From Pictodentalium vernedei (taxonomy: Eukaryota; Mollusca; Scaphopoda; Dentaliida; Dentaliidae), in NCBI GenBank assembly GCA_031216915.1, contig CM062289.1:26059533-26123532 (forward strand): DNA of 64,000 nucleotides. Direction: 5' to 3'. Position 1 is the stretch's first letter. Each line of letters starts with the position of its first letter. The notes beneath the pieces were generated by a model. It was not told the DNA's origin. It saw only the letters and a program-made list of their open reading frames with translations, and did not search any database. Shown piece by piece: positions 22,271-34,554 of this stretch. The position numbers and the translations under genes are program-made.

Positions 22271-22515
22271 CCCTTTACCTAACGTAACGTCCAAAACCGG
22301 CCAGCGCTATTCTCAAAAATCGCCAATTAATTTTCATTATTTTTTTGATTTTTTGTCTCAAAAACATAGGTTATGACCCCTCGTTGGAACGAGCTCACCG
22401 AGCTCATTCCAACGAGGGGTCATAACCTATGTTTTTGAGACTAAAAATGAAAAAAAATTAGTTATTCAAGAATTATTTTTGCAAGTGTCGTCTGCTTTTA
22501 AGGTTAGGTAAAGGG
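22271..22515. mobile_element. TTAA fold-back MITE, type A, complete
   Basis: Flanked by TTAA at 22267-22270 and 22516-22519. It starts CCCTTTACCTAACG and ends GTTAGGTAAAGGG, a 13-bp inverted terminus. The left flank has GGCCAGCGCTATTCTCAAAA and the right flank CAAGTGTCGTCTGC. The centre is a palindrome pairing AACATAGGTTATGACCCCTC with GAGGGGTCATAACCTATG around GAGCTC. TTAA duplications and CCCTTT-type ends fit the piggyBac superfamily; no transposase is present, so this is a non-autonomous element. Confidence 0.88.
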
Positions 22516-22519
22516 TTAA

Positions 22520-23095
22520 TGTTTCATTATATACATTTACGCGAGTTCGTGTCAGAACTCTTTAAGTCCCCATTTGTTGAAAAGGGACTTAAAGAGGGTG
22601 TTGACTAAAGAGATTCATTCCTTCAACTTTTATTCCCAATCAGCGGATCTGGGAATTCCACCTAAATCAGCAAAGCGTCTAGGAGCAGCTGATGTCACCA
22701 GAGGCCCGAGGATGTTTTGTGTTCTCTTCGCGGGTATTCACTAACTCGTGGGTTTACGTGTACTGCTTGGGATGTATTATTTGTAAACATCAATGTGATT
22801 AGGAAATTTATTGAAACTACTTGAACAAAATACTTAATTATACTCAGATATATTCACCTATCCGATGGCAACAGTTTATGTTTATCTAGCAACGTCCACG
22901 CTTACAGAAAAAAATACAGGCTGTTAACATTTTTATTTGAATATTGGGACCTTTTATGATTTGGGTAATTTGTTAGGTACCAAGTAAACTTTTTGATCTG
23001 TTTTTCTGTTTGGGGAGGGGGGAAGGGGGCAGGCATGTAGAAATAGGACGCATGATCAATTCGTTTGCTCCAAGAGAAATGAAGTGACATATTTT
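22520..23095. other. Unassigned
   Basis: A short palindromic stretch (AACTCTTTAAGTCCC..GGGACTTAAAGAGGGTG) lies near 22556-22602. Nothing else is recognised. Confidence 0.45.
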
Positions 23096-23310
23096 TGGTC
23101 ATTCGAGTAAAATCGTCAGCAGCAAAAATTCTAATTCCTGAAGCTCCGGGTTGTACCCGGGTTGTACCGGGGCGGGTTGTACCCGATGCTTCATTACTTA
23201 TATTTTTGATGATTATTCCTATAATTAGTGACTGGAATCTGATATTAATGCGTGGGGATTTTGCCCACCCACGGAAAGTGACGAGTCCACGGCGGCCGTA
23301 CTGTACCTAA
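23096..23310. repeat. Fold-back repeat with GGGTTGTACCGGG core, copy 1
   Basis: Shows CAGCAGCAAAAATTC, GAAGCTCCGGGTTGTACC, GGGGCGGGTTGTACCCGATG, CTTCATTACTTAT and, further on, GTCCACGGCGGCCGTACTGTAC. All of these recur in reverse orientation at about 42010-42200, so this is an interspersed element of at least ~200 bp. A duplication of CGGGTTGTACC is inserted in this copy's core. Confidence 0.75.
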
Positions 23311-23606
23311 CTATAGCTTTAAAAATAACATGGAGATTTATCGCCTTGTATTTGGTATTTGTTTGTTATCTCTTCAAGAACCATGACTGGCTTTATAAAA
23401 TGATAAAACTTAATGTTCTTTACTTTGGCAATAAGTATCAAGACAGATTTGCCTGAAAAGGGGTTTCCTAACAACAGTTGATGTAATCCTTTTTCGTGTT
23501 GCCTTCATTTCTAATTTCTTCATGTCCAATTTAATGGGTATACATGTATCCATTTCACATTTATCGCAGGGAAACATTAGAAGTGAAATAAAGAACCCAA
23601 GGTTAA

Positions 23607-23738
23607 CCCTCTGTACACTAATGTCAAAATAACAAACTTTTTAGCAGCCAATTCTTCCCATAATGCAATTAGGTATTTAACCACTTCTGCCTTGTTGTGA
23701 GGAAAATGAAGGTTGAAATTTCGATATTGTGCAGAAAG
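23607..23738. mobile_element. TTAA fold-back MITE, type C, short copy
   Basis: TTAA at 23603-23606 and 23739-23742. It starts CCCTCTGTACACTAATGTC and ends GATATTGTGCAGAAAG. It keeps CCCATAATGCAATTAGG of type C, but the right palindrome arm is deleted. Confidence 0.7.
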
Positions 23739-24230
23739 TTAACATCAAGAAACCTGAAGTCTAGTCTACTCGCCTATAATGTCATACTGCAGGTACTCTG
23801 GTGCTCAGACGCCCGTATAATAATGAACAGAGAAAGATTTAGAATCAGAGCAAATGTTACAAGCCAATGTCGTTGACACAGACTACAGGAACAGATTCAC
23901 CTGCTGGGCCATAATTCTTGAGCTGAATGTGTTGTTAAAAATAATTTAAAAAAACCTTTTTTCCAGGCTTTTACGAGTTGAATTACTGCGCATCCTTCTT
24001 GGCTATTCCTTGTTCGTTGTGGCGTCCGCTTATTGACGGTGATTTACTCAACGTAAAAATTGTGTATCTCGGACTGAAGTAATCAAACGATTGTAATAAG
24101 CAACTTTACCTCCCCCCCCCCCCCTCCTCCTCACTCCGCAAAAAAAGAAAGGAAAGAATGTATTTTGTTGATATATAGTGTGATATAGTAGGAAGCAGAA
24201 TACGTGTTGTTGAACTATAGAAAATTTTAA

Positions 24231-24473
24231 CCCTTTACCCAACGTAACGGCCAAAACCGGCCAGCGCTATTCTCAAAAATCGTCAATTAATTTTCAAAAT
24301 ATTTTCATTTTTTGAGTCAAAAACATAGGTTATGACCCCTCGTTGGAACGAGCTCGTCGAGCTCGTTCCAACGAGGGGTCATAACCTATGTTTTTGAGAC
24401 AAAAAATGAAAAAAATTAGTTATTCAAGAATTTTTTTTGCAAGTGTCGTCTGCTTTTCATGTTAGGTAAAGGG
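24231..24473. mobile_element. TTAA fold-back MITE, type A, complete
   Basis: TTAA at 24227-24230 and 24474-24477; ends CCCTTTACCCAACG and GTTAGGTAAAGGG. It has the same interior as the copy at 22271, with centre GAGCTCGTCGAGCTC and intact arms AACATAGGTTATGACCCCTC / GAGGGGTCATAACCTATG. The core pair is the G-C version (CGTTGG with CCAACG). Confidence 0.9.
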
Positions 24474-24479
24474 TTAAAA

Positions 24480-25425
24480 TATTTACTAAATTCGTTTCGA
24501 ACCGAAGTTTGATGACTCTCGAGTCAAATTTCATTCACAAGGTTGATAAATTTCGTATAGAATTGAAGTGTATTTAAAATCATTTTTATCACGTAAATGC
24601 GCTCATCAAAAAATACTGCCTTTGTTCTGTAAGATTTGGTAAAGAAGAAACTGCATACATATTAAAGCTACGTCTTCTTGAGTGACGGTATATGTTTTTT
24701 ATTTTCAGATATAACATAGGGTTTTGGGCATGCATAGGTCCCTCTGAATCTCAAATTTCCAATCGAATCAGGCAAATGATTCAAGTCGGATCAAATCTCA
24801 CGGATCTTCAGGGCGAAAATTTTGCACTTTATTGCACAATATTGTCGTCACTCAAGTATTTGTGTAACGGAATCAATGTAGTTTCGGAATCGGAACCTCC
24901 GTAAACCTCTGTACAGGAGATCTGATGATACAAGAAGAGTGTAAAGGGGTGGGGTGGAGGAGGGGTGGGTGTGGGGTGGTATGGGGTGGGGGAGTGGGCA
25001 CTTCGTAGGATTTTGAGAACATGTCGAAAGTTTCCGAATCAACGCGAATCGAATGATCTAGAAAATTTCGGAACGAATTAAATCTGGAAGCTTTACAGGG
25101 CCCTTAGGCATAAATTTATTTTATCCTGTTTTATAATGTTAGCCCCTTGAACACGATGGGTCGCTTTTCCGCCCAGGACCATGATATATCATAATATCAT
25201 TAAATAGGATGGCTGCTAAGTGTGGGGTAGACCAATCAATATTTTCACCGTGCAGCCCCAAGGCTGCACGTTGAAAATATTAATTGGCTCACCCCCAAAT
25301 AATATATATGGACTCCTCCGATTGCTGCCGTTGAACTGACATGGGTGATCCCACCAGGGTACAAAGGGTCAAGGAACCCTACTCAAAATAATGCTATAAA
25401 ATATTTTGAATAGAGAAATTCAGTT
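24480..25425. other. Unassigned, with a palindrome at 25222-25297
   Basis: The palindrome pairs CCAATCAATATTTTCACCGTG with CACGTTGAAAATATTAATTGG around GCAGCCCCAAGGCTGC. The 70-aa frame at 24692-24904 is unrecognised and has no supporting signals. Confidence 0.5.
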
Positions 25426-25427
25426 AA

Positions 25428-28400
25428 CTTGTTCAACTCAGGATATGTGGTTTATCAACTCAAGATACAGGTGTTCACAGAAGGGGAAATTGGCACTAGT
25501 TTATTCAGAGATTACATGTGGCTTATCAACTCAAGATACACGGTGTTCGCGAAAGGGAAAATGGGAGCCAACTTATTCAAAGATTACACGTGGCTCATCA
25601 ACTCAAGATGCTCGACGTTTACGAAAAGGAAATGGGCACCAATTTATTCATAGATTACACGTGGCTTATCAACTCAAGATACACGATGTTTACGGAAGGG
25701 AAAATGGGCACCAGTTTATTCATAGATTACACGTAGCTCATCAACTCAAGATACACAGTGTTCACGGAAGGGAAAACGGGCACCAGTTTATTCATAGTTT
25801 ACACGTGGCTCATCAACACAAGATACACTGTCTTCACGGAAGGGAAAATGGGCACCAGTTTATTCATAGATTACACGTGGCTCATCAACTCAAGATACAT
25901 GATGTTTACGAAAAGGAAAATGGGTACCAATTTATTTATAGATTACACGTGCCTCATCAACTCTTGATGCGGGGTGTTCACGAAAGAGAAAATGGGTACC
26001 AATTTATTTATAGATTACACGTACCTCATCAACTCTTGATGCGGGGTGTTCACGAAAGAGAAAATGGGTACCAATTTATTCATAGATTACATATGGCTTA
26101 TCAACTCAAGATACATGATGTTTACGAAAAGGAAAATGGGCACCAGTTTATTCATAGATTACACGTGCCTCATCAACTCTTGATGCGGGGTGTTCACGAA
26201 AGGGAAAAAGGGCACCAGTTTATTCATAGGTTACACGTGGCTCATCAACTCAAGGTACACGATGTTTTCGAAAAGGAAGATGGGTACCAGTTTATTCATA
26301 GATTACATGTGGCTTATCAACTCAAGATACACAGTGTTCACGGAAGGGAAAATGGGTATCAGTTTATTCATAGATTACACGTGGCTCATCAACTCTTGAT
26401 GGGGGTGTTCACGAAAGGGAAAATGGGTACCAGTTTATTCATAGATTACATGTGGCTTATCAACTCAAGATACACGATGTTTAAGAAAAGGAAAAGGGGG
26501 GTACCAATTTATTCATAGATTCCACTTGGCTCATCAACACTTGATGCGGGGTGTTCACGGAAGGGAAAATGGGCACCAGTTTATTCATAGATTACACGTG
26601 GATCATCAACTCTTGATGCGGGGTGTTCACGGAAGGGAACTGGGCACCAGTTTATTCATAGATTACACGTGGCTCATCAAGTCAAGATGCATGATGTTTA
26701 CGAAAAGGAAAATGGGTACCAATTTGTTTATAGATCACATGTGGCTCATCACCTCAAGATACACGGTGTTCACGGATGGGAAAATGGGCACTAATTTATT
26801 CATAGATTACACGTGTCTCATCAACTCTTGATGCGGGATGTTCACGGAAGTGAAAATGGGCACCAGTTTATTCATAGATTACACGTGGATCATCGACTCT
26901 TGATGCGGTGTGTTCACGGAAGGGAAAATGGCCATCAGTTTATTCACAGATTGCACGTTGCTCATCAAGTCAAGATACACGATGTTTACGAAAAGGAAAA
27001 TGGGTACCAATTTATTCATAGATTACACGTGGCTCATCAACTCTTGATGGGGGTGTTCACGAAAGGGAAAATGGGTACCAATTTATTCATAGATTACACG
27101 TGGCTCATCAACTCAAGATACACGGTGTTCACGGAAGGGAAAATGGACGCTAATGTATCCGTAGATTACATGTGGCTTATCAACTCAAGATACACGATGT
27201 TTACGGAAGGGAAAATGGGCACCAGTTTATTCATAGATTACACATGGCTCATCAAATCAAGATACATTGTGTTCACGGAAGGGATAATGGGCACCAGTTT
27301 GTTCATAGATTACACGTGGCTTATCAACTCAAGATACACAATGTTCACGGAAGGGAAAATGGGCACCAGTTTATTCATAGATTACATGTGGCTCATCAAC
27401 TCAAGATACACAGTGGTCACGGAAGGGCAAATGGGTACCAGTTTATTCATAGATTTCACGTGGCTCATCAACTCAAGATACACGATGTTTACGAAGAGGA
27501 AAATGGATACCAATTTATTCATAGATTACACGTGCCTCATCAACTCTTGATGCGGGGTGTTCACGGAAGGGAAAATGGGCACCAGTTTATTCATAGATTA
27601 CACGTGCCTCATCAACTCAAGATACACGATTTTTTACGAAAAGGAAAATGTGTACCAATTTATTCATAGATTACACGTGGCTCATCAACTTTTGATGCGG
27701 GGTGTTCACGGAAGAGAAAATGGGCACCAGTTTATATATAGATTACACGTGCCTCATCAACTCTTGATGGGGGTGTTCATGAAAGAGAAAATGGGTACCA
27801 ATTTATTCAAAGATTACATATGGCTTATCAACTCAAGATGCATGATGTTTACGAAAAGGAAAATGGGCACCAGTTTATTCATAGATTACACGTGCCTCAT
27901 CAACTCTTGATGCGGGGTGTTCACGAAAGGGAAAAAGGGCACCAGTTTATTCATAGGTTACACGTGGCTCATCAACTCAAGGTACACGATGTTTTCGAAA
28001 AGGAAGATGGGTACCAGTTTATTCATAGATTACATGTGGCTTATCAACTCAAGATACGCAGTGTTCACGGAAGGGAAAATGGGTATCAGTTTATTCACAG
28101 ATTACACGTGGCTCATCAACTCTTGATGCGGGGTGTTCATGGAAGGGAAAATGGGCACCAGTTTATTCATAGATTACACGCGGCTCATCAAGTTTTGATG
28201 CGGGGTGTTCACGGAAGGGAAAATGGGCACCAGTTTATTCATAGATTACACGTGGCTCATCAACTCTTGATGCGGGGTGTCCACGGAAGGGAAAATGGGC
28301 ACCAGTTTATTCATAGATTACACGTGGCTCATCAACTCTTGATGCGGCGTGTTCACGGAAGGTGAAATGGGTACCAATTTATTCATAGATTACACGTGGA

Positions 28401-29757
28401 TCATCGACTCTTGATGCGGTGTGTTCACGGAAGGGAAAATAGGTACCAGTTTATTCATAGATTGCTCGTGGCTCATCAAGTCAAGATACACGATGTTTAC
28501 GAAAAGGAAAATGGGCACCAGTTTATTCATAGATTACACGTGGATCATCGACTCTTGATGCGGTGTGTTCACGGAAGGGAAAATGGCCATCAGTTTATTC
28601 ACAGATTACACGTTGCTCATCAAGTCAAGATACTCGATGTTTACGAAAAGGAAAATGGGTACCAATTTATTCATAGATTACACGTGGCTCATCAACTCTT
28701 GATGGGGGTGTTCACGAAAGGGAAAATGGGTACCAGTTTATTCATAGATTACACGTGGCTCATCAACTCAAGATACACGGTGTTCACGGAAGGGAAAATG
28801 GGCACTAATGTATTCATAGATTACATGTGGCTTATCAACTCAAGATACACGATGTTTACGGAAGGGAAAATGGGCACCAGTTTATTCATAGATTACACGT
28901 GGCTCATCAAATCAAGATACATTGTGTTCACGGAAGGGATAATGGGCACCAGTTTGTTCATAGATTACACGTGGCTTATCAACTCAAGATACACAGTGTT
29001 CACGGAAGGGAAAATGGGCACCAGTTTATTCATAGATTACATGTGGCTCATCAACTCAAGATACACAGTGGTCACGGAAGGGCAAATGGGTACCAGTTTA
29101 TTCATAGATTTCACGTGGCTCATCAACTCAAGATACACGATGTTTACGAAAAGGAAAATGGGTACCAATTTATTCATAGATTACACGTGCCTCATCAACT
29201 CTTGATGCGGGGTGTTCACGGAAGGGAAAATGGGCACCAGTTTATATATAGATTACACGTGCCTCATCAACTCTTGATGGGGGTGTTCATGAAAGAGAAA
29301 ATGGGTACCAATTTATTCATAGAGTACATATGGCTTATCAACTCAAGATACATGATGTTTACGAAAAGGAAAATGGGCACCAGTTTATTCATAGATTACA
29401 CGTGCCTCATCAACTCTTGATGCGGGGTGTTCACGAAAGGGAAAAATGGCACCAGTTTATTCATAGGTTACACGTGGCTCATCAACTCAAGATACACGAT
29501 GTTTTCGAAAAGGAAGATGGGTACCAGTTTATTCATAGATTACATGTGGCTTATCAACTCAAGATACACAGTGTTCACGGAAGGGAAAATGGGTATCAGT
29601 TTATTCACAGATTACACGTGGCTCATCAACTCTTGATGCGGGGTGTTCATGGAAGGGAAAATGGGCACCAGTTTATTCATAGATTACACGCGGCTCATCA
29701 AGTTTTGATGCGGGGTGTTCACGGAAGGGAAAATGGGCACCAGTTTATTCATAGATG
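25428..29757. repeat. 72-bp satellite, about 60 copies, with 1.5-1.7-kb higher-order duplications
   Basis: The unit contains TTATTCATAGATTACACGTG, GCTCATCAACTC, then either AAGATACACGATGTTTACG or TTGATGCGGGGTGTTCACG, then GGAAGGGAAAATGGGCACCA. Two main unit variants are mixed. Longer blocks repeat: 26190, 27917 and 29427 start the same multi-unit block, as do 27172 and 28827, giving spacings of 1727, 1510 and 1655 bp (close to 24, 21 and 23 units). Because 72 is a multiple of three and stops are rare, long frames appear (up to 370 aa). The open frame nevertheless switches among all three frames through 1-2-bp length changes, which argues against a protein. Confidence 0.95.
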
Positions 29758-29959
29758 TATAAAAAGGGGTAACATGTAGTTCTTTAATCCTGACTGTCAT
29801 CGGGCAAAGACATGTTACCATTGCGGTGCAGATACTGTTCTAAGGGTATTTTTGAGATCTTTTAATGCCAGAATACACGAGTAGAACCATCCTCGCCAGA
29901 AAAAGGGTCGGTTCCAATGCAAATATTGTACAATGTTGTTTACCGGACCATTCACTGCT

Positions 29960-30417
29960 CGTAGGCATGAAAACCATCTACCAATATCTTCGAACTCCAG
30001 AACTTCAAGACGCATATTTTTCCCAAAATGCAACAAGTAATTTAGCCAATTTAGCCATGTTTCAATGAGCTCTCTCAAATAAGACTTAACCCTTTACCCA
30101 ACGAATCGCCCGCATCCGCCCGCGTAATATGCAAATTCAGCAGTTGAAAAAATATTATTTTTCAAAAAAAATAAACAAAACCATATCAAGTGACCCCTCG
30201 TTGGAACGAGCTCGTCGAGCTCGTTCCAACGAGGGGTCACATGATATGGTTTTGTTGAAATTTTTTGAAAAATTTAAAAAAAGTGGTATTTAAAATAATA
30301 AATTTTGATATCGTCTGCGTTGGGTAAAGGGTTAATTGATTAAATTCCTAGTTGTAATGTGGGAAGAGATTTGTTTCCAGAAGTTTTGATATTTTGGCAT
30401 CAGTATGTATATGGTTA
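29960..30417. mobile_element. TTAA fold-back MITE, type C, interrupted by a type B element
   Basis: Left part: CCCAAAATGCAACAAGTAATTTAGCC and CAATGAGCTC. Right part: TTGATTAAATTCCTAGTTG, GTGGGAAGAG, then GATATTTTGGCATCAGTATG and TTAA. Joining the parts across the insert gives the type C centre seen at 20178. The left boundary is approximate. Confidence 0.65.
30090..30331. mobile_element. TTAA fold-back MITE, type B, complete, nested
   Basis: TTAA at 30086-30089 and 30332-30335; ends CCCTTTACCCAACG and GTTGGGTAAAGGG. Type B arms read CCATATCAAGTGACCCCTCG / CGAGGGGTCACATGATATGG around GAGCTCGTCGAGCTC. Flanks are GCATCCGCCCGCGTAATATG (left) and GATATCGTCTGCG (right). It sits in a type C element. 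Confidence 0.9.
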
Positions 30418-30419
30418 AT

Positions 30420-32070
30420 GAACGAAGCACGTTGGATTGGACTGTGATATGCTTTAAAACTATTTTCTCCAGCAAACAAGTAATCAGTCTAAATGCCTAT
30501 GTTTTACTATCATCCATGTGATCTCAATTTTACACTCACTTGTCTGGAGATGGCGTCGACACACTTGCTCCACTTTTTCAGAAGACGAATAGCCTTTTAG
30601 CTCAGGACATTGTAATCGTCTGTCTTAATTCTTCAGGATAGATACTCAGTGCATAATTAAATACATGTGTCAATGTGCATGTTTCTGTACAGACTTGATG
30701 TACGGCGGTGCCGGAACAAATAAAAGCCACTGTGGTAACTTCTTGAAAAAAGAGAGCTCAATCCTTACATTTTTAGAAGAGTGGTGAAATGTAATGTTTT
30801 AAAATAAGTCCGGCAGAAGGGATTTAAATCCTAGAAATCTGAAATCTAGTCTACCCGGTCGTGATATAATATACAGGAGGTGTTCTACCACCGACGGGTT
30901 AAGATAAGTGAGGAGAAAACATATCGTCGCCTGAGTGCTAGAATGTCCTATGTCCCATAGGGTAGGGGACATAGGACATTCCAGCTCTCAGGCGACGATA
31001 TGTGAAATGAGTAGAAATGAGTTGAGCCATCGGACAAGGGGACTCTTGTGAAATCTGTTATGTCTAACTTTCTCGTTTCAATATACGACGTGATTCGCGA
31101 ATGTCTTACTTGCTATACCAAGTATTCGATTTGAGAGAACCTTCTCTGATTAGTAGGGACCAGAGCATGGAAACTCCTTTACACTTGTGTATTAAAGTGA
31201 TAATACACGCTTTGCTTTCTTTCTGTGTGTGATATTTAGTATTATATCTCACGTGACTTCCTTGCATTCTGATTGGCTGAAAGATGATCCCCTATTTCGT
31301 GTAGTGTGCATCCACAGAACTGACCAGGCACTACACCCAGGCACTACACGTTTTCTATTTTTAGCACACTACTATATCAGTTTTCTTTTCATACTGGGCG
31401 AATAAAACTGATCAGGCTAAATTTAAAAATCGATTATCAGAGGCACAACATCCACAAAACGACCCGGAAAGAAATCTTTGTGGAAAAATGTATCGCTTTT
31501 CCATTGCTGAAGTCACATTTTTCGAGGTGTTCATTTTATTCCTTGAGAAGATGATCCATATCTCGCTTCGAAGAGAATGATCCATACCTGGGCCCAACTT
31601 TCATGTGACCGCGTCCGGACATGAAAAATCGTTTGTTTCGCTGCTCATATTATTTCGCTATTTAATTGTATGTTTTGAGCAGTGAACGAATAAATAATGA
31701 AATTCAATTGAATCTTCGGAGTTTGTATCCCGTGCTGACCCATTCGGTAATGTATATGTGTGACAAATGTGTGGAAATTATCAAACTGCGTTGTCAAATT
31801 TCGAAAATTTTAGTTTTCATTCGCGAGTTGCGCGATTCTAGAATACACAGTTCCGTTTGGGGGAAATGTTTTGTTTATCCTTGCCGACCGATTCAAAATC
31901 TGTCTTCTGCTCATATCAATAATCCAAGTTAGCCGTGTTTTGGAAGAAGAAAATGTTTTTTAAAAACTACATGGTATTTTTTTCTATATAACGCTGGTTG
32001 ATAGGGCTGCTTCCTTGGTAATAGATTAACAAATCGGACAGATGTTTTTCTTGATGGGTGTTCGATATAA
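30420..32070. other. Mostly unassigned; palindrome at 30920-31002
   Basis: The palindrome has 37-bp arms with two mismatches (CATATCGTCGCCTGAG.. pairs with ..CTCAGGCGACGATATG) and a 9-bp loop. No gene is recognised, including the small frames at 31412-31932. Confidence 0.5.
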
Positions 32071-32073
32071 TAT

Positions 32074-32218
32074 AAGGATTAGTGCATGTCTTGTCGTTGA
32101 CTACGCCCATATAGTGCCCAGTGAGGTGGGGTAGTTCCCTCCGCTTCGCTGCGGGAACTATACCACCTCACTGGGCACTCTATGGGCGTAGTCAACTCCA
32201 AGCCATGCACTATTCCTT
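32074..32218. repeat. Long palindrome, ~66-bp arms
   Basis: Left arm 32074-32139 and right arm 32153-32218 pair through GTTGACTACGCCCATA and GTGCCCAGTGAGGTGG, with about seven mismatches. The loop is TCCGCTTCGCTGC. No target-site duplication is evident. Confidence 0.88.
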
Positions 32219-32219
32219 A

Positions 32220-33845
32220 AGTATTTCACGTGAAACAAGTTATATTCAGAGGAATAAAATGTGTTTCTTTTCTTGCAGCAGTCAGCGAAAAGACATCAAC
32301 TAGATGAACGAAACCACTTAGGACTTTGCCTTTCAACCGTAAGTGCTAGTTTTGTTTGTGTAATACGACAAACTTTGTAACGGGATTTCATTTAAGTGTT
32401 ATAAGGTAAACTGTATTCAATAAACAACCACCAAAGAAAAGTAACACATTTTCATTTTAAATAATTTATACATAAATTTAAACTTTTGTATCCAAAACCG
32501 CCAATAAACATGGATGCCAAGCATAATAACAATATTATGGTAAATTTAATAACGTTTCGTTGCATTTCTAGTTTTTTAAGGATTCTTATCCATTTACCAA
32601 ACATAACAGCCATATCCCGCAGTGGTGTTCTCAAAAATACCCATTCCAAATTTATTATTTTAAATATTTCTCTTCAAACATAGTTTATGGCCAGAGACGG
32701 CGGAGCCAGGGAGGCACGTACCCCTCCATATTTTTCCACAATAAAAATGGGCGCATGCACACGTGCTAATATACAGGCATTCCTGTAACATTATTTGCAA
32801 ATGCAAACAATATTTAGCCAAAGAATCCCACTTTTCGGTCCGTTTCATCTACTTCAATTATTTTCCAACCCGAAGGCTGGCCTTCGAGTTGGAAAGTGGT
32901 TGAAGTAGACGAAACGGACAAGACACAGTGGCATATTCATCTAAACGAGAGACTATAGCGAGTCATGGTAAATTTACTGATATACGATTGTAATCTTTCT
33001 CACACTGGGTCGAACCATGCATGGTAGCATTGTAAATGTGTGCCTCTCCACTCTCTTTTATTTAGCTTCCATCGCCCATTTTTATGACTCCCTCGTTTGA
33101 ACGAGCCCGTGAACCTTGAGCAAACTAGGAACATTTATACTATTCAAGAATTCCTTTGGTAAATGTCGTTTTCTGGTGAAATGGGATACTAAAGATATAC
33201 AGTATTAAATATTCGGTTTATATGATACACTTTGTATTAGGACTCTGTATATAGAAGATTATTTCGGGATCCATAACATGCTTGTGCAATTCGTCTAGAC
33301 ATAACATTCGAACTTTTTCCCAAATGAAATTGTATCCATCAAGTGAACGAATGGAAGGAAATAAGATAATCTTTACACTTTGTTTTTGAATAAAAATACT
33401 GTGTGTACATTTATTTGTATTTGAACGATTTCGATCCTTCATCTCTCCTGACTTTGCGAAAATTTGTGTAAATGTTTTCAGATAGCAACAACTGCAATAT
33501 AAGAGTGCACAAGCAAAGCGGGGTATACAATTTTCTGTGGCTCAAAGTTTGTCGGTAACCATGAAAGAACAACATTTGGATTTGGAATTACGTCTTATCT
33601 TTGGACGTTCCAAGATTGTTGCCAGATTTAAACTAGATGCATAAACCTTTCAACATATGTATGGGCAAAACTAGAAAATATGCATATACTCCATTAAGGT
33701 GAAAACGTGACTCAAGAGAGAAAGCTCCTAGTTCTCTCTCCAGGTAGATTCTCAGTTTTAGAACACCATTCACTAACCGAACGTTGGATTTACAGATGCG
33801 TTAAGAAAGTTTTCAGCCAGTCGGAAGCGAGATAGGGTATACTTT
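32220..33845. other. Mostly unassigned; palindrome at 32838-32919 and decayed type A fold-back at about 33070-33190
   Basis: The palindrome pairs GTCCGTTTCATCTACTTCAA with TTGAAGTAGACGAAACGGAC around CCAACCCGAAGG. At 33080-33170 GACTCCCTCGTTTGAACGAG and TATTCAAGAATTCCTTTGG..TGTCGTTTTC match the right half of a type A MITE. No gene is recognised. Confidence 0.5.
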
Positions 33846-33848
33846 GTT

Positions 33849-34549
33849 GACCAGGAGCCAATACTAGAAAACTTTTTCAACTGCATTTTCTAGAATTGTA
33901 TTTTCTACCTACTAATATAACTGCACGCTAAAAACTAAAGTGTTAAAAACTACACTTGAAGTGCTGTATTTAACACTTACTAAGTGCTGAACTAGCACTT
34001 TGTTCAAGTGTAGATATCCCAGAACTTGACAGGTGTTACAATAATACCACTTGACAAGTGTAATGTCGCGACACTTAAAAGGAAACAACGCAGATGACGC
34101 GGATCAGGCTCGAACTCTCGAGCCTGATCCGCGTCATCTGCGTTGTGTTCTTTTAATTATGTACCCACCAAGCGCAAATCAAATTATGGACGATTCTGGA
34201 AGAACCACCAATGCTAGACACCTGGGAAGTGCCATCCATTCAAGTTTCAGATGTCTGACGATTGTAATGTCCAAGTGCTTAAAGCATTGCACTTTGAGTG
34301 TTAAAATCAAACCCTGAGAGTTAGAATGGGTTTAACACCTTGAAAGTGCGAGTTTTAACACTTTAGTTTTTAGTGTGTGACTACAATGAACCAATAGCGT
34401 CTTCAAAGATGTGGCAATTTGCTAATTGGCAAATTGCCACATCTTTGAAGACGCTATTGGTTCATTTCAATCCATTTGAAGTCATAACTAGAAAATACAA
34501 CTCTACAAAATACAATTGTAAATGTTTTATAGCATTGACCCTGTTGGTC
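33849..34549. mobile_element. Fold-back MITE (GACCAGGAGCC ends), split by a 454-bp MITE
   Basis: The ends are inverted: GACCAGGAGCCAATACTA and, in reverse, GACCAACAGGGTCAATGCTA, each followed by TTTACAATTGTATTTT-like sequence. The centre (34388-34463) is a perfect 35-bp-arm palindrome pairing GAACCAATAGCGTCTTCAAA with its complement. An uninterrupted relative lies at 52135-52372. The split is caused by the element at 33924-34377. Confidence 0.85.
33924..34377. mobile_element. 454-bp MITE with CACNCTAAAAACTAAAGTG ends, copy 1
   Basis: Ends CACGCTAAAAACTAAAGTG and CACTTTAGTTTTTAGTGTG form a ~19-bp inverted repeat. TG lies on both sides (33922-33923, 34378-34379), the remnant or equivalent of a 2-bp duplication. 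The centre is a palindrome (GATGACGCGGATCAGGCTCG with CGAGCCTGATCCGCGTCATC). The copy at 40710-41163 has the same length and is very similar. Two-base duplications suggest the Tc1/mariner group; no transposase. The 88-aa frame inside both copies is not supported as a gene. Confidence 0.88.
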
Positions 34550-34554
34550 ATCAT

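Noticed and set aside
25406-26518. 370-aa open frame and several others in the 72-bp array
   Set aside because: Translation of a satellite. The open frame changes between all three phases, there is no start context, and no domain is present.
34051-34317. 88-aa frame present in two places (also 40837-41103)
   Set aside because: Both are inside copies of the same 454-bp MITE and cross its central palindrome. The conservation is explained by recent transposition.
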